Below, piece by piece: positions 44,718 through 53,579 of a DNA stretch of 64,000 bases. The DNA is from Mastigamoeba balamuthi. Taxonomy: Eukaryota > Evosea > Mastigamoebida > Mastigamoebidae. Below the pieces are notes generated by a model. That model was not told where the DNA came from. It worked only from the letters and a program-made list of their open reading frames with translations, and did no database searches. The stretch spans positions 284,809-348,808 of the forward strand of contig CACRSC010000007.1 in assembly GCA_902651635.1 (NCBI GenBank). The letters are read 5' to 3'. The stretch's first letter is position 1. Each line of letters opens with the position of its first letter. The translations under genes and the position numbers were made by a program.

Positions 44718-45437
44718 TCATTGACGCCCCTCTGGGCCTCCAGCTTGGCGATCATGCTCGCCGTGGCATCCTCGGCCCTCTGCTTCGAGCTTGGCAATCA
44801 TTGTTTGGCTGGCGGCGGTCCTCGGCCCTCTCTGGGCTTCGGCCAGGGCGATCGCGGAGTGGCGCATGGCGGCATCCTCGGCCCTCTTGGCTTCGTCCTC
44901 GGTGATCCTGACCTGGCTCGCGGAGGCGTCCTCTTCCCCCAGGGCCTCGATTTCGGTGAGGTGCTGGGACGTGCCCGTGCGGGTGACCTCGTCGAAGGAC
45001 TCGAAGCAGGCCATGTCGTGGCTATGGGCGCTGCAGGCCGCGAGGCGGTCGGCGAGGGCGACCTGGGCGACGGCGCCATCGAGCTCGCGTTGGGCCTTGT
45101 CGTAGAGCTCCCTGGTGTGGCGGGACTCCTCCTCGGCCTCCCTGCGCCTCTGGTAGCTGAGGCCACTGCCCTCTGCGCCTCGATCACCGCCCCGAGGTCG
45201 GCGGTCGTGTCGAGGGCGTCGCGGTGCTGCTGCTGCTCTTGGTGCTTCCAAGGAGCGGCCGGGGCTGCGGGGGTGGAGAGCCGCGGCAGGCGGTCGGGGT
45301 GGCCCGCGAGGGCAGGGCGGGACTGGGACTTGGGCTGGGCTGCTGTGGTATTGGTCGCGGTGACGTCGCCATTGAAGGGCAGGGGCGCGCGGGGCTGCGG
45401 CGGACGTGCTGACAATCGGCCAAAGGCGAACACAAAT
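44718..45437 (-). pseudogene. Broken copy of the coiled-coil gene
   Basis: Minus-strand sequence matches the intact coiled-coil gene at 46829-48289 (shared RREAEEESR, LYDEAQRELDGAV and ALDTTADLGA-type stretches). It lacks an internal segment of about 20-40 residues and changes frame near 45190. Its 5' side ends exactly where the 362-base repeat arm begins. Confidence 0.65.
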
Positions 45438-45799
45438 GAAAACAAAAAGGTGGGGTAGAGTCTCGAACCAGAGACCACCGGGTTAACAAGTTGGTAGCAG
45501 GTACCGCTAACCTACGGTGCCCCACGGGAATTATTACTTTGTTTTTTATGTTTTCCTCTGCTCCAGGCGACACTTCTGAGTTGAAACGCAGCAGCCCCGG
45601 ACGGCACTCAACCGTTTCTACAACGTTTCTATCCCACGGTCGCGGGTGTCTCAAGAGCCATCTGCTGTCTTGCCGGACGCCAGCCACCATGCAAAGGTGC
45701 GGCCGGACAGAAAAGCAATTGCCAAATGTGGGAATGAAAAAGTGAACCACCGAAGCTTCCACGGTTTTCCTCCTTGAACAAACGGGACAGCTCTACTAA
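45438..45799 (-). repeat. Inverted repeat, arm 1 (362 bases)
   Basis: This appears to be a perfect or near-perfect reverse complement of 45876-46237, both arms being 362 bases. It carries a tRNA-like stretch at one end. Open frames in the arms are mirrored and match no protein I know. Confidence 0.85.
45449..45525 (-). other. tRNA-like / polymerase III-like element in arm 1
   Basis: Read on the minus strand: GTGGGG pairs with CCCCAC at the ends, with a D-arm-like ACCG-TAGGTTAG-CGGT, a B-box GGTTCGAGACT and a run of five T just after the 3' end. The T-arm and anticodon arm do not fold canonically, so it is a tRNA relic or a SINE-like promoter rather than a confident tRNA gene. Confidence 0.35.
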
Positions 45800-45875
45800 C
45801 ACGTGTGAACTTGTGCAGAAGGAGCTCCTCAGCGCAGCCGCACACGCCACGACACTCTCCCGCCCTGGTCCAGCA
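45800..45875 (+). pseudogene. Fragment of the coiled-coil gene between the repeat arms
   Basis: The 76-base spacer encodes ELLSAAAHATTLSR on the plus strand, matching ELLSAVAHATALSR of the intact coiled-coil protein. Its orientation is opposite to the intact gene. Confidence 0.55.
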
Positions 45876-46237
45876 TTAGTAGAGCTGTCCCGTTTGTTCA
45901 AGGAGGAAAACCGTGGAAGCTTCGGTGGTTCACTTTTTCATTCCCACATTTGGCAATTGCTTTTCTGTCCGGCCGCACCTTTGCATGGTGGCTGGCGTCC
46001 GGCAAGACAGCAGGTGGCTCTTGAGACACCCGCGACCGTGGGATAGAAACGTTGTAGAAACGGTTGAGTGCCGTCCGGGGCTGCTGCGTTTCAACTCAGA
46101 AGTGTCGCCTGGAGCAGAGGAAAACATAAAAAACAAAGTAATAATTCCCGTGGGGCACCGTAGGTTAGCGGTACCTGCTACCAACTTGTTAACCCGGTGG
46201 TCTCTGGTTCGAGACTCTACCCCACCTTTTTGTTTTC
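45876..46237 (+). repeat. Inverted repeat, arm 2 (362 bases)
   Basis: Reverse-complement partner of 45438-45799, separated from it by a 76-base spacer. It ends CTTTTTGTTTTC, after which the two flanks differ. Confidence 0.85.
46150..46226 (+). other. tRNA-like / polymerase III-like element in arm 2
   Basis: Mirror copy of the element at 45449-45525, with the same B-box-like GGTTCGAGACT and a following T run. Confidence 0.35.
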
Positions 46238-46510
46238 CTTCGTGATCATAGTCTGGAACACGTCCGCGATGCCCTCAGCCCGTCGTGCCGTAGCCGCACA
46301 AGCATCGCGACGCCCTCGACACGACCGCCGACCTCGGGGCGGTGATCGAGGCGCAGAGGGCAGTGGCCTCGAGGCCCAGAGGGAAGAGGACGCCTCCGCG
46401 AGCCAGGTCAGGATCACCGAGCTCGAACCCAAGAGGGCCGACTCCGCCCCAGCCACACTAAGATAGCCCAGCTGGAGGCCCAGAGGGTCCGCGTGTACCG
46501 CCGCCATCGC
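46238..46510 (+). pseudogene. Second broken coiled-coil gene fragment, inverted
   Basis: Plus-strand sequence reads DALDTTADLGAVIEAQRAVAS and, in another frame, EDASASQVRITE, both found in the minus-strand fragment at 44718-45437. The two fragments therefore extend the inverted repeat outward in a less perfect form. Confidence 0.5.
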
Positions 46511-46519
46511 CGAGCTCGA

Positions 46520-46688
46520 GGCCCAAGAGGGCCGAGTACACCGCCCCGAGGTTCGAGACGAGGTCGGGACCCCTGCGGGGAGGTCCACGGCGAGGGCGTA
46601 GTAGTAGAAGGCGTCCACGTCCACCTGCTTCAGCTCTCTCAGGTGGCCCGCCAGCTTCGCGGGCCTCGCGTGTCGGTAGTGCTGTCAT
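46520..46688 (-). pseudogene. Broken 5' fragment of the ferritin-like gene
   Basis: ATG 46688 begins MTALPTREA, then out of frame KLAGHL...VDVDAFYYYALAVDLPAGVPDLV, matching the first exon of the ferritin-like gene at 43852-44420. It then runs into coiled-coil gene sequence. The frame changes at least twice. Confidence 0.65.
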
Positions 46689-46828
46689 TCGCTAGGGGCC
46701 TTGTGCATCAGCCTCGCTCCTGTACAGATCCCCATAGCCAATGCCGGCGGCGGTGGATGAACGTGGATTGACGGCACCCAGGTTAACCGCATAACACTGC
46801 TGTGAGGCCTTGTGTGGCGCGCGTGCTC

Positions 46829-48289
46829 TCAGTGGGTGTGTGCGGTGGTGATTTGTACAGGTGATGTGTGCTTGGTGCTCACAGGGCGACAACAGGCGAA
46901 GTTGGGCGTGGCGTTCTCGTCCTGCCCGTCATTCTTGGCGAGTGCCTGGTCTTTGCGGAGAATCCCGCAGTGCCTCGAGGCAGCAGCGAGCTGGTCCGGA
47001 GGACGGAATGCCAGTACCTCGCCCTCGGGGTGCCGGGCGGCCACGGTGGAGTTCGCACTCGAGGTGGCTTGTGCCTCGTCGAGTGCCCTCTCCATCTCAC
47101 AGAGCCTCATGCAGAGGCGGCGGGCGAGCCTCTGGCCCTGGTCGGCGCGGGCCACGGCGTGCGCGGCGGCGCCGAGGGCGCCCCTGGCCCTGGCGAGTTC
47201 GTCGGTCAGCTCGGCGATGCGCTGGCCGTCGTCTTCGACACGGCGGGAGAGCGCCGTGGCGTGGGCGACTGCGCTGAGGAGCTCGGCGCGGAGCTCGTCG
47301 GCCAGCACGGTGTTGCTCTGGGAGCGGGCCTCGGCCGCATCCCTCTCGCGGTGCGCGTCGGCGAGCTCAGCCTCGAGCTGGGCGATCCTGGAGTGGCTCA
47401 GTGCGGCATCCCCGGCCATCTGGGCCTCGAGCTGGGCGCTTCTTGCGAGGTTCGGGGCGGCATCCTCGGCCCTCCGGGCTTCGAGCTCGGCGTTCAAGGC
47501 GCGACTGGATTCGGAGTCGCGGGTCCACGGGGCTTCGACCTCACCGGGGCGCTGGGACGTGCGCCTCCGGGTGGCTTCGTCGAAGTACTCGAGGCAGGCC
47601 ATGGCACGGATCTGGGCGCTGCCGGCCCCGAGGCGGTCTGTGATGGCGGCGACCTGGGAGACGGCGCCATCGAGCTCGCGCTGGGCTTCGTCGTAGAGCT
47701 CCTTGGTGCGGCGCGACTCCTCCTCGGCCTCCCTGCGCCTCTGGTCAGAGGCACAGAGCGCCGCCTCGAGGATCTCGATGCGCCTCTTGTACTCCTCGCA
47801 GTCCTCGTCGGCAGCCCTGGACGCCGGCTTCTGCGCCTCGATCGTCGCCCCGAGGTCAGCGGTCGTGTCGAGGGCGTCGTGGTGCTTGTGCGGCTGTGGC
47901 GACGACAGGCTGCGGTGCTGCTGCTGCTCTTCGTGCTTGCGAGGAGCGGCTGGGGCTGCGGGGTTGGAGATCCACGGCAGGTGATCGGGGTGGCCCGCGA
48001 GGGCAGGGGGGTACTGGGACTTGGGCTGGGTGGCTGCGGCATTCGTCGCGGAGACGTCACCGCCAAAGGGCAGGAGCACGCGGGGCTGCGGGCGCTGCAC
48101 GCAGCGGTCGAGGGGCAGCGGCAGAAGGTCGGCGACGCGGAGCAGAGGCTTGGCGTTGTTCCGCGGAAGGACGGGGCCGATGAGGAGGTTGAGGAGCACA
48201 GCGCTGTTGGGATCGGCGGTAATGCGCAGGGCGCGGGGGCTCGCGGTGCTCGCGGCGCTGGCGGGGGTGTTCACGACGACTGGGTTCAT
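46829..48289 (-). CDS. Coiled-coil protein, lineage-specific
   Basis: A single-exon gene of 486 residues from ATG 48289 (the frame continues upstream only through non-ATG codons). The first 150 residues are Pro/Ala/Gln-rich. From about residue 155 a long alpha-helical coiled coil follows, rich in Ala, Glu and Arg (RREAEEESRRTKELYDEA, LEAELADAHRERDAAEARS), with several near-repeats of an AELEARRAEDAA-type unit. The last 90 residues look irregular. No enzymatic motif or membrane segment is seen and I do not recognise the family. Broken copies at 44.7-46.5 kb show the family has been duplicated and rearranged locally. High GC content means long open frames arise easily, so coding status rests on the heptad pattern and the paralogous fragments. 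Confidence 0.55.
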   Translation of the reverse strand: MNPVVVNTPASAASTASPRALRITADPNSAVLLNLLIGPVLPRNNAKPLLRVADLLPLPLDRCVQRPQPRVLLPFGGDVSATNAAATQPKSQYPPALAGHPDHLPWISNPAAPAAPRKHEEQQQHRSLSSPQPHKHHDALDTTADLGATIEAQKPASRAADEDCEEYKRRIEILEAALCASDQRRREAEEESRRTKELYDEAQRELDGAVSQVAAITDRLGAGSAQIRAMACLEYFDEATRRRTSQRPGEVEAPWTRDSESSRALNAELEARRAEDAAPNLARSAQLEAQMAGDAALSHSRIAQLEAELADAHRERDAAEARSQSNTVLADELRAELLSAVAHATALSRRVEDDGQRIAELTDELARARGALGAAAHAVARADQGQRLARRLCMRLCEMERALDEAQATSSANSTVAARHPEGEVLAFRPPDQLAAASRHCGILRKDQALAKNDGQDENATPNFACCRPVSTKHTSPVQITTAHTH

Positions 48290-48869
48290 GGCGGGAGCGT
48301 TGGCTGGAGACTTGGGGGGGGGGGGGTTTGCAGGCAATTATGAACTAGAGGGAGGGTGCCCCGTTTTATTTGGCGCGCGATGACATCACCCCTACGGTTT
48401 TCAAAAAATCGAACGCGTAAACCTAATCCCCATTGGGGTTTTCAATTGTTTTTGCGCCGAAATCTGTCCGCAGAAAACGGCACGCACCGTTTGCAGAGGC
48501 CAATAATCCAGTAGCTTCCGCGGAGATAGTGAAAGATTAGGGGGGTCCGCTGCTCTGCTGTTTAATGCTGGTGAAGGTCCGAGGAGCTCACGACGCCAAT
48601 AACTCCTGCCACTTTTCTGTGTGTGTGAGTTTGTGCTGCTCCACAGAGTTAACCTCGCAGACAGAATAATGGCACTGTCTTGTCGTGGTGCCTGCTCGAT
48701 CACCAAACAGAATCCAGCATTGAGTGTCCTGACAATCAGCTCTGAGCCAGGAACCATGAGTGTATTCACAAGGCACAGCAGAGTAGTCAGACCATCAAAA
48801 AGTGTGGGTGCTGGGCTCAGAGTTTGTGGTTCATGCTGCACCCTTCCTTTCCTGGTCTCTGCATTACGT
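48290..48869. other. Intergenic stretch upstream of the coiled-coil gene
   Basis: No supported gene. It contains a G homopolymer near 48317, is relatively AT-rich for the window, and should include the promoter of the coiled-coil gene and the 3' end of the WDSUB1-like gene. Confidence 0.5.
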
Positions 48870-51379
48870 TCAGGTGGACCCAGCACAAAACGATCTGATG
48901 GCACTCCTCAGTGTGAAGCAGGTGGTCAGCGTGGCACCCATTGGCACTCCTGTCATCGGCGACGTTGCGTGGGTCTCGAGCCACTTGCGGATTGCCCTGC
49001 CCTCGTAGATGTAACCGTCCTGGGCCACAACAGGGTCCTCCATCACCTCCAGCGTAATGGGACACTTGTACTCGGGCGGCACCTCCACTGGCGGGGCTCT
49101 TACAGCACTGCTGCCCCCAGCTGGCTCGGGCCCTTGGTTGGCGGCGGCTGCCTCGAGTTTCTTCTCCTGGAAGAGCTCCTTCAGCACTGCAAAGAGGCTC
49201 TCGCGGAGGTGCTTGATCTCCTTGGCGACTCTCTTTCTGTCCCCCAGTGCTGCCACGCCGAGCCTCTCCAGGTCCTGTGCGTCGAGGTGTATCAGGTGCT
49301 CGCCCTCGATGCCGGCATCCCTGATCTTGGCCCTCTCGTCCTCTCCGATCCCGTTGGACTTGAGCCACAGCGACACCCGCTCCGCGCTCCATGATGCGGT
49401 CTCCAGCGCGTCCCTCGACGCCCTGCTCAGCTCCTGGCTGCTCGTGCGGCTCTCGATGGCCGCCTGTGTCAGGCGCAGCAACCCGCACGCCTCCATCGTG
49501 CGGAGAGCGTGCTGCAGGTGCTTGCAGTCCTTCGTGGTGGGCAGCCCCAGGCACAGCAGCTCCTCCGTGCTCGACTCTGCGACGGCGTCCCCCGACATTT
49601 TCTGGAAGAAGAAGGCCCTCGAGTACGCGCCGAGGCCCAGCTCCGCCAGCACATCAGGCATCATCTCTGGCTCCAGCGAGCTGAGATACCTCGTGGCGAC
49701 AACCCTGCTGAGCTTCATTGCCTGCTGGCTGGCCTTGACGCTCTGCTGCTTGAGGGCCGTGCGCTTCCTCAGCGCCTCCTGGGCCCTCAACTGCGCTTCT
49801 GCACACTCAGCAGAAGCGCGGGTCTCGCGCTCGCGGGCCCATGCCAGGTCCTGCTGCAGCACCTTGTGCTTGGCACGGTGGTCCTGGAGCTCCTGCTCGA
49901 GGGCCTCCACGATGGCTTTCTCGTCCTGCGCGGCAGTCGCGGCCTCCTTCGCTTCGTCGGCTCTCTTAGACGCCTCAGCAACTGCCTGCTCGGCGGACGC
50001 CGACAGCTGTTCGCTCACGCGAGTGGCTTCCTCTAGTGCTGCCTGGAGCTGCGCCGAGCGAGTGAGAGGACCGCATCCACACTGCGCGTCGGTGCCCCAG
50101 AGCCTCAGTATGCTGTCGTCCGACCCCGATACGACCCTCTCGCCGTCGGGCAAGAACGCGCAGCAGGTGATCTGCGAGAACTGCAGTCAGCCGGACGGGC
50201 CTGCCGAAAGCGCCGCACAGGGCCGGTGCGGTTGTCTTGCGTGGCGACGAGCGATGCGCTGGCAGTGTCCCACAGCCTCAGCGTCTTGTCGTCCGACCCC
50301 GACACGACAGTGCTGCCGTCTGGCGACATCGCGCACGCCGTCACCTGCAACCAAAGGGTCAGAGCTGCGCCTCTGTGCAGGGGGCGGGAGCGAACAGGGC
50401 CGGAGTGGCCTGCAAGAGTGGAGATAGGCGACCCGCTGGCCATGTCCCACAGCATCACAGTGCCGTCGTGCGACCCCGAGAGGACTTCTTTGCCGTCTGT
50501 GGAGAAAGAGCAGCACAGCACCTGCGATGAACTGCGCTCAGTGCTGACTGCCCGCTGCCGGGAATACGGACCGGGCCAGTGTGCCCGCAGAGGGTAGCAA
50601 CGAGGCATCTGCTTGCTGTGTCCCACAGCCTCATCGTCCCGTCCCACGACCCCGACAGAACGAGACTGCTGTGGGGTGCGAACGCGCAGCTCCACACCTG
50701 TTGCGTAGGCATCAGTGCAAGCACAGTGCCCGAGAGGGGCGAACAGCGCTCGAGTGGCCGGTCAACGTGGCGACGAGAGTTCTGCTGGCCATGTCCCACA
50801 GGCGCATCGCGCTGTCGTCCGATCCCGATGCAACCCTGCTGCCGTCCGGCGATATGGAGCAGCAGAGCACCTAAGGCCCAAGAGGACTCTCAGACGTGGG
50901 CGCTGGCGGCGTGCAGAGCGGCGTGTTGTGTTGGCGAGGGACTTGGGCGAACGCGGCTTGTGTGGACAGCAACCACAGCAGAGACCAACGAGACACTGGC
51001 GACGCTCCAACTCCTCAGCGTCCTGTCCATCGACCCCGAGACCACCGTGCTGCCGTCGGGCGACACGGTGCAGCACGTCACCTGCACGGGAGATCCACGT
51101 CAGGGCAGCGCAGCCTCGGAGGCAAGCACGCACAGGGCCGGTGTGGCCCGCGAGAATGGCGATGAGCGACCCGCTGGCCGAGTCCCACAGCCTCAGCGTC
51201 TTGTCCCGCGACCCAGACACGACCCTGCTGCCGTCCGGCGACACGGCACAGCACAGCACCTACAGGCACTCGTCAGGAACCGTCGGGGTGGCCAGGGGAA
51301 GCGTTACCTGCGCCGTGTGGCCCCGCAGAGTCGCGAGAGGCGAGAGAGACCAGAGGGGCGAGAGGGAGATCGTCTGCAT
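48870..51379 (-). CDS. WDSUB1: WD40-SAM-U-box protein (WDSUB1-like E3 ubiquitin ligase)
   Basis: ATG 51379 begins MQTISLSPLWSL. Seven WD40 repeats follow, most on their own exon of about 120 bases with 45-110 base introns; each shows a CC/CA.SPDG..V.SGS.D.T.RLWD.AS consensus. A coiled coil (about 49720-50060) then leads to two SAM-type domains (LAELGLGAYSRAFFFQKM and LWLKSNGIGEDERAKI). A C-terminal U-box (EYKCPITLEVMEDPVVAQDG, RKWLETHATSPMTG) ends at 48870. WD40, SAM and U-box in this order is the WDSUB1 layout; here the SAM appears doubled. The U-box should recruit a ubiquitin-charged E2 and the WD40 propeller a substrate. Near-identical repeat exons suggest recent internal duplication. Confidence 0.88.
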
Positions 51380-51629
51380 TGTCTTAACTCCACAAATTCT
51401 ATAATAAGAGAGAGCAAACGCGGAACCGACCTCTTCTCGTGACGTGTCACTACCGCCCTGGGATAACGGGGATCACCCGAGAATCCCTGCACCTCACCTC
51501 CAGCGCGTAGAGGCGGCAGCGACGGAAGTGAGAGTGGCGGGTGGGTTTTCCAGCACGGTTGTGGGCACAGAACGATCGCTGAGCTTGTTGCCTTGAGTTT
51601 GACGGAAGCACACCAGGGGGGTGCGCTAA

Positions 51630-53178
51630 TCACGCCTGCACGGGGTCCACACGGATAAGCTCTCCGACGTGCACAGCGCTGAAATCTGCTGGCGCAAGCC
51701 CAGACGCCTCGACCGCCCGCACGAGGCGCCGAGCGGGCTCTCCGGGCATGTCGGTCCCCAGCCCGAAAGTCGCCCAGTGTATCGGCACAGACCTCCTGGA
51801 CCCCACGTCCTTGTGTATCTATGGCGCGGCGTGAGTTGCGGGGACGCCCGGGGGTTGGCGCAGCAGTACCTGGACGGCCTCCTCTGGGTCGACGTGCTGC
51901 GGGACCATCAGCCTGTGCCCGCACAACGCGTGTGTGTGAGAGCTGCGACAGGACCAGAGGGGGTCGGCCGTGTGGGGGGCCCGCACTCTCGCGGCTCGAT
52001 GGGGCCGATGGGGATGAAGGAGAGGTCAAAGGGCCCCAGCCTCGAGCCAATCTCGGTGAACACGCTGCGAGACGCGGGCAGCACGTGAGCGTCCGCCCAG
52101 GGTCGCCGGGGTGGTGCGCACGTACGGGCAGTACCCCGTGTCCCCCGCGTGGTAGACGCTGAGGCTCGGGCTGTCGCACTTGATGACCCAGCCTCCCCAC
52201 CACGACTGGCACGCCCCCCGTGAGCGTCAGGCGGCGCGCAGAGACCGGCAGAGAGGCAGAGGCCCACCTTGTTGGTGTCGAAGAGCGACCTGCGGGACCA
52301 GTGCTGGGCGGGGACAAAGTGCACGTGCAGGCTGCCCACGTCGACTGTCTCCCACCACGACATCTCCCTGCACCTGCACCTCCCCATCTCCGCCTCGAAC
52401 CACGCCTTCAAGCCCTGCACGGCCCTCGTCAGTCGCCCTTGGGCCGCAAGCCGCCAGCGCAAGTGTGCAGAGGAGAGCAACACGGGACCCCCCCCCAGTT
52501 TGTTCATGTCCCAGAGCTCCCCATAGTGTTCCCAGGGGGTCCCTGGGAAGAACCCCAGGGTCCCCAGGGTGCTGGATCGACCCCTCAGGTGCTGGTGGTC
52601 TCCGAGTCCTCGTCGTGTGGCTGCCAGGGCTGGGGGAGACTGCGATGGCTCACCTGGGGGACGAGGAAGAGGGGGTCGAAGGCGTCCCTGAACCGGGCGA
52701 CGGTGGCCGCGTCGAGGTGGTCGTAGTGGTTGTGCGAGACCAGCACCGCGTCGACGCCCGTCAGCTGCTCCACCTCGAACGGCCTCCCCGTCGCCCGCGC
52801 CACCGCCGGGGGCACGCTGTCGCTCCACACGGGGTCCACCACCACCGTCGACCCGCCCAGCTGCACCACCGCCGTCGCGTGGCCCACCCAGCACGCCTGC
52901 AGGCCCCGACAGGGAGTCGACGCGTCTCGAGCGCTTCAGCGACGCGTCCGTACGGTTCTGCGGGGGCGGGGCACCTGGAGGGCGTCCGGGGGCGGGTTGT
53001 GGAGGGCGTCGAGGGGCGTGGCGACGGTCTGGACCGAGGAGGCGAGGTCCGAGGCGGCGGCGGCGTTCCAGTCTGTGGTGGCGCGGCGCCAGAGGTGCGC
53101 GGCCTGCTTGGCCGCGAACTGCACGCCCACAGCGAAGCCCACGTCGCGCCACGTGTCCCAGGGGTTGCTGAAGCTCAT
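51630..53178 (-). CDS. NAPE-PLD-like metallo-beta-lactamase-fold hydrolase
   Basis: ATG 53178 starts MSFSNPWDTWRDVGFAVGV. After several short introns come VGHATAVVQLGGSTVVVDPV, the zinc motif in VLVSHNHYDHLD (H-x-H-x-D-H), FVPAQHWSRRSLFDTN, YHAGDTGY (metal Asp), FIPIGPIEPR and a late IHWATF His, ending at TGA 51630. The order is that of NAPE-hydrolysing phospholipase D and its bacterial UlaG-like relatives, di-zinc enzymes acting on phosphodiesters. Membrane lipid hydrolysis is the family expectation, not shown. At least six introns of 60-110 bases are inferred. Confidence 0.82.
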
Positions 53179-53579
53179 GGCTCGCGGGATTGGTTGTTCA
53201 GTGCTGTCCACAGACTGCCACTAATTCTCAAATCACGAGATTCCGAAATCTGCCAGGAAGGAGATATCTAAATTTCGAAACAGCGCGTGCGCTCCGACAT
53301 GGAGAGAAAACAACCCAAGGGCCAGCTGAGAGGGGTCGGGGGAGGGTGGGCCCAACAACCCAACCGGCAATCAGAAAAATGAAATGGATCCGCAGGAGCG
53401 AGAAATCTATTGGATTCCCTACTACAGTTTACGGCAGATCTTGTTCGACGACTCAACAGAGTTCGACAGTTCCGAGAGGAATCTGCGCAAAAGCACATCA
53501 GTTAAGACCGATGCTGGCGTGACAGTTTCCTTTGGAGGGCAGGGGGGAGCGATACAATGAACTGTGTGGGTGAGGGTCT
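53179..53579. other. Intergenic stretch between the hydrolase and P5B ATPase genes
   Basis: No supported gene. It should carry the promoter of the NAPE-PLD-like gene and the 3' end of the ATPase gene. Confidence 0.5.

Noticed and set aside
45449-45525. Functional tRNA-Asn gene (a GTT triplet is present in a possible anticodon loop)
   Set aside because: The T-arm loop would have only six bases and the anticodon stem does not pair, so I kept it only as a tRNA-like element.
46868-48343. 491-codon plus-strand open frame rich in Gly, Leu and Glu
   Set aside because: Antisense to the coiled-coil gene. The minus strand has the heptad pattern and the paralogous fragments.
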